From: Loripinus fragilis
Taxonomy: Eukaryota; Mollusca; Bivalvia; Lucinida; Lucinidae
Direction of reading: 5' to 3'
Assembly (NCBI GenBank): GCA_964019695.1
Contig: OZ026522.1
Location: forward strand, 62,023,811-62,087,810
DNA: 64,000 nt
The position numbers and the translations under genes are program-made. Below, in pieces: positions 9,201 through 18,839 of this stretch; within the stretch, counting starts at the first letter, position 1, and each line of letters begins with the position of its first letter. The notes beneath the pieces were generated by a model, which saw only the letters and a list, made by a program, of their open reading frames with translations, did not search any database and was not told the DNA's origin.

Positions 9201-11771
9201 GTTGTTTAAAAAAATCATGTCTTACAAATTGTGACAAAATGCTAAATTTTGCGAATTTTGAAAATGGGGGTACAAATATTCAAAGGGGCACCCAGCATGT
9301 ACTGTTGAACATATTGTTCACACCTTTACTGTCTATGGTGAATGACATGTCTGGCTATTTCGGGATGCAAAAAGAGTAGTCATGTCATTTTAGGTTTTAA
9401 AGAAAATCAATAAAATGCTGGTGGCCGGTTACGACTTTTGGAAGAGCTCTCATTAGGATTTTGAAAACAGGAGTCCCAGAGCCCTTTTGCCAAAAAGTGG
9501 GAGTCCCATAGTACAAAAGAAAATATCCTCCTTCAAAAAATAGGAGTTCCAGCACCAAAAATGTGAGTTCAGGACTGCAAATCAGCAGTTAGTGAGAGCT
9601 CTGTTTTGGCAAGTATAGCTTATGAAGTGAAACACTTTTGGATTTTGGTTTGTTTGATCCACAGCTCAAACAGACCTACAATATAAGTAGTGAGCTAAGC
9701 GAAAGTCCAGATCAACCCAGAGTTCTGCTGAGTTTGATCACAATCTTTGCTGTGCAGTTAAGTTACAGCCAAGACCCCTCCTGGCTTCTACAGTTGAACA
9801 GCATTCTGATCAGACCGGGTGATTTAGAATCATTTGTATTCATGAAACCTTTAAACAAGTACTTTTGCAAACAGTGAAGACCAAGATGAAATGCAGCATA
9901 ATGCTCAACCTATGTTGTCTACATCAGCTCTCAACCCAGATTATTCAGCTTATCAAGATCAACACTATTTGACATTCTAATGCGCTTCCTTTTGTAATGT
10001 GACTTCTGATTGTTAACATCAAAAATTTGCCTATATATATCTAGGTATATCCTGCTATATTCTGTCTGAAAGTTTTACAATTATGTCACATTCTTGGATG
10101 GCATGTGGCTTTATGTGGCTTGCAACACTCCGATTTGAGACAAAACAAAGATTGTTAATGTCTTAGAATAGGGATAACCATATTCTAAATTTTCATTTGG
10201 GGAGGTACCGGTATATAATCGGATATACGGTCGGAAATCACATATTACCGCCATGCTCATCCGTCTCCGTAAAACAAAATTTCTGACCATATGTCCGGGG
10301 ATATACCTCCCCGAATGATCATTTGAATACTGTTATCCCCTAATTCAATATTTAGACCTTTAACCAATCTAATAGTTCTTCTATGTGTTGTTTCAGGAAA
10401 GCTGATCTGAGCCTTTGCCTTGGGACCTCATTACAGATAGTTCCAAGTGGTAATCTGCCTCTTGCCGCTAAACGTAACAATGGAAAACTTGTCATAGTCA
10501 ATCTTCAGCCCACAAAACATGACAAGAAAGCAGACTTAATAATAAACACTTACGTAGATGATGTCATGACTCATTTATGTAAATTTCTGAAAATAAAAAT
10601 TCCTGATTTTGAAAAACCTATGGTATTGTTAAAATCAATTCATACTTCTACAGATGAAACAAGTTTGAACGTAACTATTAAGGATGACTGCCTTGTCAGG
10701 AATAATAAAATGGTTGAGGAAACAAGTTCGGTTTTTTCTCTAGATGCCAAAGTACAAAAGTTGAAACAAGAAAATGGCGCTGTTTTAGTGAACAATGTAC
10801 AGCATATGCAAGAACAAAAATATAGCAAGTATACTCCTTGTAAACAAGAAATTGACTGTGACAAACCAGGGATTGCTGACCAAGTGACTGTCAAGCATTT
10901 GGTTGATGTTGCGTCTGATGTATCAATGAAAAAATATAACCAGAATCCTCTCAAACAAGAAAATAAATGTAGCAAACTAAGTTTTGCTGAACAAGTGACT
11001 GTCAAGCATTTGGATGATGTTGAGTCTGATGCATCAGACTCAACATCATCCAAGAGCTTGTCAGCAATTTGTGAAGCTACGGATGATGACAGTGGTGACG
11101 TAGTTATTACCAAAGTTGAAAGTAGCCCTACAGTTAATCATTGTGATACATCTACTATTGAAAGTAGGACTGAATCAGATGAAGACAGCAATGATGTAAT
11201 TATTACCAAAACTGAAAATCTACCTCTCAGTATTAGCACTAACGTATGTGTTGTTCAGAGGAACAAAGTCGATGAAAAGGGCGACCATTTTGGAACAGAC
11301 TCTCAATATATATCTAAAAGCTCATCAGATAATAGCACTTTTGAAAATAGATCTCAAGTAAATAATGATAGAGTTGAACATGATGGTGTACGGGTAAATA
11401 GTTGTTTTTCATCAGTGTTAAACAGCAGAGATTGCAATGATGAAAATGAATCTGACAAAAATGAACATCTTCCAAATATAAGAGGCAGCAACTATGAAAT
11501 TTGCGTTGACACAAATCAAAGACATTGCAACTCTAAAGAAAAAATATCAACCGCTCATACTGATTGTGAAGAAACAAGAGCTGATAGCAATGCAAGTACT
11601 TCAGCATGTACCAAGTTATGCAATATACATACTTCTCTGGATATCAAGGAAGAAGAATTAAATACTAATCTAAATAAAAGGGAGCACACACTCTGTGAAA
11701 CACCTATGGAAAGTGTAAACAAGAAAATAAAGCTGTCTGAATCTGAAGAACCTATACATCTAAGGGCATAG
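139..11771 (+). CDS. SIRT6: SIRT6, NAD-dependent protein deacylase (5' part outside window)
   Basis: Join 139-246, 3158-3285, 4225-4310, 8715-8795, 10397-11771; all introns are GT-AG and the reading frame is continuous through every junction, giving 591 residues plus a split first codon. SIRT6 is a nuclear sirtuin that removes acetyl and long acyl groups from histone H3 and other proteins using NAD. Seen here: SQNVDGLH and the catalytic His in ELHGNMF, zinc Cys pairs EEC-NKC and NPC...[17 protein letters not shown] for the Rossmann fold, and VNLQPTKHD, which separates SIRT6 from SIRT7 and the mitochondrial sirtuins. The glycine-rich NAD loop and start codon lie upstream of base 1. After the core (ending near base 10630) there are about 380 residues of Ser/Asp/Glu/Lys/Asn-rich tail, compared with roughly 80 in human SIRT6. 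Identification is firm; gene structure upstream is unknown. Confidence 0.95.
283..447 (+). mobile_element. Hairpin MITE (family H), full copy
   Basis: Non-coding element of ~165 bp with a central near-perfect palindrome at about 319-392. CATATGTTTTGGGTGCTCAA pairs with TTGAGTACCC and CATATG around CTCACAGAG. The flanks (TTTTCTTACC on the left, AGTAAGAAAAATAG and CACACTCTTA on the right) recur at every full copy in the window. At least 14 copies or fragments are listed here. Confidence 0.75.
1424..1520. repeat. Palindromic hairpin ACACAACGTCGGGCCA / TGGCCCGATGTTGTGT
   Basis: Imperfect inverted repeat with arms of ~16 bases and an internal ATAGGCCATTGAG...GGCGGGCC segment. Inside the pogo-like element. 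Resembles the GGGCCATCATCGGCCC centre of the GGATCC-ended elements elsewhere. Confidence 0.5.
1551..1707 (+). repeat. Two decayed hairpin MITE cores
   Basis: At 1551-1609 and 1647-1707: AAAAGAACCGTCTCGATGAG and AAAAGAAGTGTTTCGATGAG, each followed by its partial reverse complement. Family H. Confidence 0.6.
3158..3285 (+). CDS. SIRT6: SIRT6 exon with catalytic His
   Basis: Encodes [20 protein letters not shown] then [19 protein letters not shown]. The His of LHGN is the sirtuin general base, and C-x2-C is the first half of the zinc site. Acceptor TTGCAG at 3152-3157, donor GTAAGA at 3286. The exon ends on a complete codon. Confidence 0.95.
3412..3713. mobile_element. Foldback MITE (family F) copy 1
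   Basis: Contains GTATATCCAGCGATATACTG, then GAATGGGGATAAC and TTTTCATTTGGGGAGGT, followed by the inverted CTCCCCAAATGAAAATTT and GCTATCCCCTAA. Near-identical architecture recurs at 9975-10345 and 49065-49487. Non-coding; in SIRT6 intron. Confidence 0.7.
3716..3800 (+). mobile_element. Family H element lacking its hairpin core
   Basis: Has the left flank TTTTCTTACCC and right flank ATGTTTTGGTTGAGAAATGA of family H, but only one AACATATGTTTTGG between them. In full copies that motif flanks the palindrome as a direct repeat. The hairpin has been removed cleanly between the direct repeats. Confidence 0.6.
4225..4310 (+). CDS. SIRT6: SIRT6 exon, zinc-binding segment
   Basis: Encodes [19 protein letters not shown] then TQRKSRGLC and two bases of an Arg codon. 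The two Cys complete the zinc site begun in the previous exon. Acceptor TTTTCAG before 4225, donor GTAAAT at 4311. Only 86 bases, so it is invisible as an ORF. Confidence 0.93.
4386..4940 (+). mobile_element. Hairpin MITE (family H) split by a SINE
   Basis: The left part 4386-4450 (AGTTAAGAGTGCGTAACAAA ... CCAAAACATATGTTG) and the right part from 4788 (TACTCAAAAGAACCGTCTCA ... ATGGGTAAGAAAATA) are one family H copy interrupted at its palindrome arm. A second partial core, TTGAGACGGTTATTTTAAGC, follows at 4845. Confidence 0.75.
4451..4775 (-). mobile_element. tRNA-derived SINE with 12-bp target duplication
   Basis: On the minus strand the head reads CCGGGCCGCGTAGCGCAGTC (A-box-like) and later GAGTTCGATCCCGGCCCGG (B-box-like). 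A ~200-bp body follows, ending in GGGACGTAAAGCAACAAAAC and a CCAA-rich tail. It is flanked by ATATGTTGTTGG at 4439-4450 and 4776-4787, the expected LINE-type target duplication. Inserted in a family H hairpin MITE within a SIRT6 intron. Confidence 0.85.
4957..5218 (+). mobile_element. Same SINE family, 5'-truncated, opposite orientation
   Basis: Begins at the B-box region (GAGTTCGATCCCGGCCCGG) and runs through the same body to TTGGGACGTAAAGCAACAAA and an AACA tail. It forms a ~260-bp inverted pair with the copy at 4451-4775, about 180 bp apart. Confidence 0.8.
5466..6858. mobile_element. Tandem-core element with inverted ends (family T1)
   Basis: Ends are ATACCCGCTTTTT at 5467 and AAAAAGCGGGTAT near 6846. 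The core is about seven copies of a ~130-147 bp unit (GGTCACAC starts near 5509, 5637, 5896, 6043, 6180, 6327) containing TTGACCTTGACCTTGGGGTC and CAGTACCCTCTACATCATG. A GACGGACG tract closes the core at 6440-6475. No protein. In SIRT6 intron. Confidence 0.75.
6893..7050 (+). mobile_element. Hairpin MITE family H
   Basis: GGTTGCTCAAAAGAACTGTC and its complement GGTTCTTTTGAGTACCCACA around ATTGAAAC, with family flanks ATAAAATTGTTAATTATTTC and GTCGAGAAGTAAAAA. Confidence 0.7.
7119..7300 (+). mobile_element. Hairpin MITE family H, left arm decayed
   Basis: GTTTAGATAAACAAAAATTT then AAAATTGTAAATATTTTCTT on the left; GACGGTTCTTTTGAGTACCC and TGTTACACACTCTTAACTAA on the right. The left stem has lost several bases. 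Confidence 0.7.
7301..8089. other. SIRT6 intron DNA without recognised features
   Basis: Mostly unique-looking AT-rich DNA with a short CACCC-rich tract near 7465. The stretch 7970-8080 (AGTGAGTATGATCAGGAAAT onward) resembles 43725-43820, so it is a dispersed repeat. Confidence 0.4.
8182..8381. mobile_element. 200-bp TA-flanked MITE
   Basis: Inverted ends CAGTAAAGCCTGTGTAAAAT and ACACAGGTTTTACTG, with GGCCACTCAAAAA mirrored as TTTTTGAGAGTGGCC. TA at 8180-8181 and 8382-8383. Tc1/mariner-type non-autonomous element. Confidence 0.8.
8393..8600. mobile_element. TTAA-flanked MITE (family G)
   Basis: Ends TTAACTCTTTGCCAGC and GAGAAAGAGTTAA. It contains the GTCTGCTGAAAAAC motif and the inverted pair AACAGTTTGGACACAGATC / GATCTGGATCCAAACTGTT that define family G. 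The TTAA boundaries suggest a piggyBac- or Kolobok-like origin. Confidence 0.65.
8715..8795 (+). CDS. SIRT6: SIRT6 exon, [11 protein letters not shown] segment
   Basis: Completes the Arg codon and encodes [17 protein letters not shown] then DLDNADKHS plus two bases of the next Arg codon. It matches the RGELRDTILDWEDSLP stretch of vertebrate SIRT6. Acceptor ATTTCAG, donor GTAATT at 8796. 81 bases long. Confidence 0.93.
8796..10396 (+). other. SIRT6 last intron
   Basis: 1.6 kb. 8796-9974 shows nothing recognisable beyond a pair of AGTCCCAGAGCC/AGTCCCATAGT direct motifs near 9470-9520; 9975-10345 is family F. Confidence 0.6.
9975..10345. mobile_element. Foldback MITE (family F) copy 2
   Basis: TCTAATGCGCTTCC, TATATATCTAGGTATATCCT, AGAATAGGGATAACCATATT and ATTTTCATTTGGGGAGGTAC, then the inverted half ATACCTCCCCGAATGATCAT and GTTATCCCCTAA. 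It ends ~50 bp before the last SIRT6 exon. Confidence 0.7.
10397..11771 (+). CDS. SIRT6: SIRT6 terminal exon: end of catalytic core plus long acidic tail
   Basis: Starts after GTTTCAG at 10390-10396 and ends in TAG at 11769-11771. The first ~78 codons finish the sirtuin fold ([41 protein letters not shown]). The remaining ~380 codons are low-complexity and acidic, with no recognised domain. Two internal duplications are visible: a ~34-residue unit containing QVTVKHL (about 10825-10926 and 10942-11043), and a D-D/E-D-S-x-D-V-x-I-T-K unit (about 11080 and 11180). A C-terminal [10 protein letters not shown] stretch contains a small basic patch. The stop lies only 5 bases before a transposon end, so the 3' UTR is replaced or enormously interrupted. 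Confidence 0.95.
11010..11053 (+). repeat. Perfect 44-bp palindrome inside SIRT6 coding sequence
   Basis: A 22-base arm beginning TTGGATGATGTTGAG is followed immediately, with no loop, by its exact reverse complement. It lies in frame in the SIRT6 tail and encodes [15 protein letters not shown]. Because of the symmetry the antisense strand can encode the same peptide, and an antisense reading frame of 157 codons (11113-10640) crosses it. Confidence 0.95.
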
Positions 11772-11777
11772 CTTCTA

Positions 11778-12391
11778 CGAGGGCTGTTCAAATATGAATG
11801 CAAGTAGCTTCATAACTTTCTTCACATATATGCTACGACAAAATGCCATACCTTTCTGGAAAAAACTATTTGTTGCCTTTAAAATGGCACCAAACATAAA
11901 GACACACTATATTGCTCGAGTTACAGACCATTATATAAAGGCCATTCCTGTATACTGAAGTTTTTTTAAGCAAAGTGCAATGCACGTTTTGGTACACGTG
12001 CGGATATAGTGTCATATCTTTGTAAGTTTTTGATAAAATAGCACCAAATTTGAGTAGCAAGTTTGAGTAACAATCAAAAAGCAGTTTGTAGGATAAAATT
12101 TATATTATTCTGTTTCAATCTCGTAAACAGGCAGGTTTGTGACTTCATTAATTTTATGATAAACGTCATTTTGAGTTAGCTACTGCTGATGTAATAATGA
12201 ACATCGCTGTGTCGTTTTCTTTGCATTTTGCTGAAAACATGCTAAATATGTCATTAGGGAGTTTTCAAAACGTGTTGCCGTTTATTTAATGAGTAATCAC
12301 ATTTTCTATAATTTTTCAAGCATTTTTCTGCCTCTTCATGACTTGTTTACATTATTTAAAATATATTCAATCCATCTAGTCCTCAAGACCA
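11778..12391 (+). other. DNA directly downstream of SIRT6 stop
   Basis: Left part of the mariner-type element. By eye there is no AATAAA or ATTAAA poly(A) signal here; the nearest candidate is the variant CATAAA near 11896. If SIRT6 terminates here it uses element-derived sequence. Confidence 0.45.
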
Positions 12392-12559
12392 GGGGCCCGT
12401 TTCACTAACGTTCTTAGCGCTAAGAAATTCGTAAGTTCATTCTTAAGAACAGTTTGCGTTTCACAAACGCCATCGACTTACGAATTTCTTAAGGATTTCG
12501 CTAAGATTTTCTTAAATATTGTCGTAACTTTACGACAGGGGGGAGGCGATCTTATCTTT

Positions 12560-13030
12560 CAGAAAATTTCGTAAATATGGCCGCCTTCATCTGTCCCAAC
12601 CAGCATACGAGCAAAATTCGCTTATTATTCTGTCAAAACGTATTAATTATCGACAAAATTATCGGAGGGAATTTATTTAGATGAGTACCTGTCGCCGGAA
12701 ATGATTCAGACTGTGTAAAGAGTCCGAGTTCTACGAAATCGATCCTACTTTCGGTTTGAATCGACACGTTTTGAACTATTCATTTATTGTTTGTTTTATA
12801 TATCAAGAGGAGTATGTCACGGACTTAACAATAATTTCATTCGACCTGTCTGCTGACACAAGAGAAAGTGAGGAATTGGAGCCTGCTGACACCTGTCTTT
12901 GTATAGTCTACACAGATAAATTGCTCGATGTGTTTACACAAGAGATCTTCAGAGTGAGTACATTTCTTCTCAGCTGAAACTACCCTATCAAAGAAATTAG
13001 CCTAAGTAGGGATAAGGTTAGATCTACATG
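12560..13030 (+). other. Possible remnant coding DNA inside the 13-kb inverted pair
   Basis: An open frame at 12756-12977 (QEEYVTDLTIISFDLSAD, then EELEPADTCLC) runs to GTGAGT at 12953. Upstream, ATGGCCGCC at 12579 starts a short broken frame. I recognise no family; it could be the decayed gene of the enclosing element. Confidence 0.2.
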
Positions 13031-13037
13031 TACTGCT

Positions 13038-13260
13038 GAGGAGTGCAGTGGCCTATTGATGGTAGTGTTCGACTTGAGCTCGAGTCCAGGGTCGCTGGTT
13101 TGAGCCCCTCAAGAAGTACTGCACACAAGGCACTGTGTTGTGTCCTTGAGCAAGACATTGTATCATCTGCATAATTGTGCTGGTTCAACTCGAGAAACGA
13201 CCAGATAGGGTGGTAAAATGTTGACTGGGACGTAAAGCATCACCACAGACAGACAAAACG
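13038..13260 (+). mobile_element. tRNA-derived SINE (second family)
   Basis: Head GGAGTGCAGTGGCC with a diverged B-box (GGTTTGAGCCCC), body TGTGTTGTGTCCTTGAGCAA and CTGGTTCAAC, tail GACTGGGACGTAAAGCATCA. The body matches the copies at 24673-24873 and 33519-33722. A partial repeat of the tail lies at 13588-13630, and another tail fragment at 14998-15070. Confidence 0.75.
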
Positions 13261-13429
13261 TTTTTATTTTATCTGTCTGAGGGCTTACCCTGGCTCAGAA
13301 TTTGTTGTAGCCAACACTTTAGCCAAATGGAAAAAGGTTGGAGCCAAAAGAAATTGACTTTAGCCAAGGTTTTAGCCAGAAAGTAGTTTCAATAAGTTGT
13401 TCTATATTTAACCGATGACTTTTGCCATC

Positions 13430-13515
13430 TGCTAATAACCTTTGCAAACAGTTTGGACCCAGGTCAGGCCCGACAAATTGTCGGGCCTGATCTCGATCCT
13501 AATTGTTTGACACCC
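13430..13515. repeat. Family G fragment
   Basis: CTTTGCAAACAGTTTGGACC, then CAGGTCAGGCCCGACAAATT with complement GTCGGGCCTGATCTCGATCC. Palindromic centre of family G. Confidence 0.55.
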
Positions 13516-13630
13516 TTTTGTTTTTTTTTACTTTTTAGCCAATATAATATATTCGTAGCCACTCTACATTTTTAATAGCCCTGGTTCCAAGTATGTTGAC
13601 TGGGACATAAAGTATCACCAAAGACAGACA

Positions 13631-14400
13631 AAACATTTTCATTTTTTCTATCTGACAGAAAAATGTGTTCGAGCTAACATGCATTATTTATATATTGACT
13701 GGGCTGTAAAGCCTGAATTGCAGACAAACATTAATACCTCTGTCAATCAAATAATGCACCAGTCATTTACACCACTGCCCCCCCCCCCCCCTACACATAT
13801 GACCCCGGGAATGCCCTACTGGAAATATGGTCATAAAAAGCTCTGCACTATGTATGGGGACCGCTCAAGGGTCATTGCCCCCACTCTACAATGATAAATT
13901 CCTTGGGGTATATTAACTATATTTGCATCATTGCAGAAGATCATGTTTCTGACTACTGTGGTCCTGTGGGGGAATTCAAGATGTGCATCATCCCAATTAT
14001 CATCTGACCATCCCTGTAGGGGGGAGGGGGGTTTAAAATTACTGTTGGGGGAAAGCTGTGATAATGAGGTCACAGTGAGGTGCAGCATGTCTGTCTGACA
14101 ATTAGACAAACTGTATATGTATTTTTGAATCCCTAGTTAGATGGCAACATTTGCGTTCTAGATATGATATCTCTTAATATCTGAATGCAAGCGTAACAAT
14201 TAATAACTGTATATTTTGCTTGCTAGATAATATTCTCTATAAATTTGCTTTTTTGGCAGCATGAAAAGTAATTGGGTAAAAGCTCGAAAATTCTAATGCC
14301 AATTTTTCGTAAATACTCACCTAATTATTCGAAATCAATTTGGGGCACATTGGATCCAGATAAGAGCTTATAGGACCTATTTATGAAATATTTTTATAAC
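13631..14400. other. No gene recognised
   Basis: AT-rich DNA with a poly-C run at about 13778-13789. The ORFs at 13679-13894 (+) and 14109-13831 (-) run across this tract and have no recognisable content. Confidence 0.4.
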
Positions 14401-14404
14401 TGTC

Positions 14405-14945
14405 CTTAAAAAAAATATGTGTTTGGGTGCATAAAAGAAATGTCTCATTGAGAGGTTTCTTTTACGCACCCAAGGCATATGTTTGATAAATGATAACAAT
14501 CATTTTTGGGGGTTATATATTTTTATGTATAACTCTCTATAATTTGAATTTTCAATACTTAAAAATAAAACAACTTTGAATTTAGGATATTCGACTGACT
14601 GTACTTTTCTATTTCATTTCTGTATTCCAAAATAAGCATTGTACTCAAATTGTGCCAGAATTAACCCGTATCCTGCTGATAATTCAAACACTATGAGCCC
14701 TGATCAGATAGTTCGATCGAAAGGGAGCAGTTTGATCTGAGTCCATATTGTTTGCAATATAGGCCACCAAAAACATAGATAGCAGAAGAGAGCAGATGAC
14801 AGATATTGCCGTGAACAGCAAGAAAAGGGTAAAAAGAGTGCCTCTACCTTCAGATAAGTATGTGTGATTGAAAAATACTTATCTTTTATCTAAAAAAAAT
14901 ATGTTGTGGGTACTCAAAAGAACCGTCTCAATGAGACATTTAAAA
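14405..14945 (+). repeat. Two family H hairpins and a decayed family G piece
   Basis: 14405-14490: GGGTGCATAAAAGAAATGTC / GGTTTCTTTTACGCACCC hairpin. 14880-14945: GGGTACTCAAAAGAACCGTC, truncated just after ATGAGAC. Between them, TTAACCCGTATCCTGCTG and GATCAGATAGTTCGATCG resemble family G. Confidence 0.55.
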
Positions 14946-15299
14946 TGATAATTAAAGAAACAGACAGTTCTGCACTCAAATATTTTGCTTATATAGTACT
15001 GGTTAAACGCAGATGAAACATCCCAACATGACCAAACGTTTGCTGACTGGGATGTAAAGTATCATTTAACTCATAAGAAAAATAGAAAACATGCTCTCTT
15101 TTTCAAACAGTTTTTCAACCTAGATGTCTTAAAATTACAAATCTCATCGTTTGCTCTGAATTGCCTGCAACAAACTTGAAAAGTTATATCCATCCTTTTT
15201 GAGAAAAGTGACTTTAAGTCAGATAATATGTTAGGCATATATTGTAATCGGGTCCATTTGTCATTCAGGCTTGCTCATAACACAAACTCTTTCATTTTT

Positions 15300-15640
15300 T
15301 GATTGAGGGTGATGTGGCACAATGATTACCTATGATGTGTAGATTACAATGAAGGTTTATGATCGCCAATATGACTCTGGAGTAAAAGGTCAAGGTAAAA
15401 TATATTTAAAATATGTCCTTCCACTCCTAAAAGGAACACTTCTTCCATTTTTTCGACCAAGGGTGTTCAAATTTGGCACAATGATTGCCTACTGAGTTTA
15501 GATTTTAACAAGGGTTCTAGATTACCAATATGCCATTGGACTCAAAAGGACAATTAAGGTCAGATAGACTTTGTATTTGGCTTAAGGCTTATAGTATGAA
15601 CTTGTCTTCACTTTTTGTCTGGCAGTGTTCATATTTGGCA
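15300..15640 (+). repeat. Tandem-core repeat fragment
   Basis: Two diverged units of ~145 bp with TTTTTTGATTGAGGGTGATG / TTTTTTCGACCAAGGGTGTT, TTTGGCACAATGATT and AAGGTCAAGGTAA / TTAAGGTCAG. Same style as T1 and T5. Confidence 0.55.
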
Positions 15641-18600
15641 CAAAATCTGACAATTCAAAGTTAACAGTTCATACTTCACCTTCATGGTTCATACTTCACA
15701 CTTCATACATTATTAAATGTATGGAATACAACAGAAACTCTTCATAGTTCAGACTCTATAATATGCACACTCTAGTTTCAGTTCTTTGGTGCATTCTTTG
15801 CTTCCAAAGGATACCCTTTTAAGTACATATTCACACTCCTTACTTAACACTCAACACTTCATAATTCCCTCTTCACAGTTCATACTTTAAGTCACACTTT
15901 AAAGTTTACACTACATAGGTTTTAGATCTTTAAACACCTTACTGTGACATATAACTGATAAAATGGTGTGTGTTGTTGCATGTTACATTTTTGTTAATCA
16001 ATATAAATCGCATCAATCTTGCAATATTGGGTTAATGTATTATTGAATAGTAAACAAGAGCATTTCGATGACAAGGTTTATTAAAAAAGAAGATCTGAAA
16101 GTGTGATATTAGAAGTGTGAATTACTAAGCATGATGTATGAAATTTGAAGTTGGAACTATGAAGTGTGAAGTTTATTGTGAATTATGAACAGTAAAGTGT
16201 GCAATGGAACTATGAGGTATGAAATGTGAAGTCTGAACTGTGAAGTTTGAACTGTGAAGTGTGAACCATGAACATATAGACTATAAAGTATGAACTTTCA
16301 AATGTCACTTTATATTACCATAGTTCAGACTTCATACTCAAAGCTTCACAGTAAACTCCTTTTAGTTCATACTTCATACATCATACTTCATACTCCACAG
16401 TTCAAGCTCCTTCTCACTTCATTTGTACTTCAAACTAGACAGTTCAGAATTCAAACTTTACACTTCATAGTTCACATTTCACCCTTCTGTTTATAGTTCA
16501 TACTTTACACTTCATATTTCATGCTTCATACTTCATTGTTCAGACTTCAATCTTCAAACTTAACACTTTATACTCCAAAAGTCATACTTTACACTTTATA
16601 GTTATGTGCAATGGGGGACAGCGCAAAATAACATTTTTGAAGTTCACAGTTCATACTGTACCATTCATACTTCACACTTCATAGTTCACACTTCATACTG
16701 CACACTTAGTAGTTCGCATTTCATAAGTCAGATTTAAGGCTGCATATTTCACACCATACTTTGCACAGTTTGAATTGTGAAGTATGAACATTAAAGTATG
16801 AAGTGGAAATGTAAAGAATGAAATGTGAAATCTTAACTGTTAAGTTTCAACTCTGAAGGGTGAAGTCAGAATTTTGAAGTGTGAACCATAAACTGGGAAG
16901 ATTAAAATGTGAAGTATGAAATGTGAAGTATGAACTTTTAAATGACACTTTCCCGTTTTCCATTGTTCTTACTTTATACTCCAAACGTCACAGTACAATA
17001 TTCTTTGTCCATAGATCACATTTCTAAGTTGACGCTTCTTACTTAACAGTTCACACTTCATAGTTCAGACTTCATAATTCAGTTTTCACACTTAATTCAT
17101 AGTTCAAACTTCACACTTAATAGTTCAGACTTCATAGTTCACATTTCAAAGTTCAGACTTCACGCTTCATACTTGGCACTTCATACTCAAATTTATAGTC
17201 ATGTGTGGGAGACAATGTAAAGTGACCTTTGAAGTTCACAGTTTACACTTCACATTTAGCACTTCACACTTCATATTTCACACTTCATAGTTTAGACTTC
17301 ATACTTCACACACTACACACTTCATACATCACATTTCATAGTTCAGACTTAAGGCTGCATAATTCTCACTTCATACTTTGCACTTTATACTTTACAATTC
17401 ATACTTCCCAATTCATAGTTATGTGAGTGAGACAATGTAAAAAGACATTTTTAAGTTCACAGTTCATACCTCACGGTTCATACGTCCCACTTCATGGTTC
17501 TGACTTCATTCTACACACTTAATTGTTCGCACTTCATTTGGCACACTTAAAGCTACGCACTTCACACTTCATACTTCACACGGTTTGAATTGTGAAGCAT
17601 GAATATTGAAGTATGAAGTTGAACTGTGAAGTATGAAATGTGAAGTTTGAACTCTGAAGTTTGAACTCTGAACTGTAAAGTGTGAACCATGAATTGTGAA
17701 GTATGGTTATTGAAGTATGAAGTCGAACTGTGAAGTTTGAAATGTGAAGTTTGAACTTAGAAATATCACTTTTCGCTGTCCATACTTCAGACATTATACT
17801 CCAAACGTCACAGTACACTCCTCCGAGTCCATAGTTCACAATTCACAGTCGACGCTTCTTACTTCACGGTTCATACATCATAGTTTCATACGTCAGTTTT
17901 CACACTCCATAGTTCAAGATTCACACTTAAAAAATCAGACGTCATAGACATAGTACATATTTCACACTTCATAATTAACACTTCCTAATTCAAACTTCAT
18001 ACTTCACACTAAATGCTTCATAGACCAGACTTCGTTGCACAACTATAGTGACATTTAAAAGTTCACAGTTCATGCTCTACTGTTCATATTTCAATTATCA
18101 TACTTCATTCTTCATTTTTCACAGTCCATACTTCATCGTTCATACTTCATCGTTCATACTTCACATTTTATACTTCATAGTTCAGACTTCATGCTTCACA
18201 CTTCATAGTGAATACAACCTAATTCAGACTTCATACTTCAGACTACATGCTTCATAGTTCAGATTCGTTACATATTTACACTTCATTTTTCGCACTCCAC
18301 ACTTTACAATTCGTACTTCACCGTTCATTGTTATGTGTGGAAGACATATTTAAATGCCATTTCAAAGTTCACTGTTTATACTTCACATTACATAGTTCAT
18401 ACTTCAGACTTCACAGTTCATACTTCAGATTTTATATTTCTCACTTCATATTCACACGTCAGAGTTTATACTTCATAGCCCACACTTTTTACTTCACATT
18501 TAACACTTCATAGTTTATACTTTACACTTCATAGGTCAAAGTTCATACTTAACAATTCATACTTCACACTTTTTAATTATGTGTAGGAGACAACGTCAAG

Positions 18601-18810
18601 TGACATTTCAAAGTTCACAGTCCATACTTCACACTTTATAATTCACACACCATACTTCACACTTCAGACTTCACAGTTCATTTTTTGCACTTATTACTTC
18701 ACATGTCACACTTTATACTTCACAGTGTATAGTTCTTACTTTACACATATAAGTTCACACTTCACAGTTCAGACTTCATACATCACAGTTTCCAATATTT
18801 AAACATGTGA
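15640..18810. repeat. 3.1-kb satellite of CTTCATA / CTTCACA motifs with internal inversions
   Basis: Degenerate short-period array of TTCATACTTCACA and TTCAGACTTCAT motifs (about 8-11 bases each). At about 16090-16300, 16770-16950 and 17580-17760 the same motif runs inverted (GAAGTATGAACTGTGAAGT). A non-motif spacer, (T)TATGTG...GAGACAATGTAAAGTGACATTT-like, recurs near 16600, 17205, 17415, 18325 and 18570 (more diverged near 18035), giving a higher-order unit of roughly 210-600 bp. Many short ORFs here are translations of the array. Confidence 0.9.
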
Positions 18811-18839
18811 CAGTGAGGCATTACTGATGAAAATGGTGG

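Noticed and set aside
10640..11113. 157-codon antisense ORF in SIRT6
   Set aside because: It is the mirror of an AT-rich acidic coding region plus a palindrome; no independent start context or domain.
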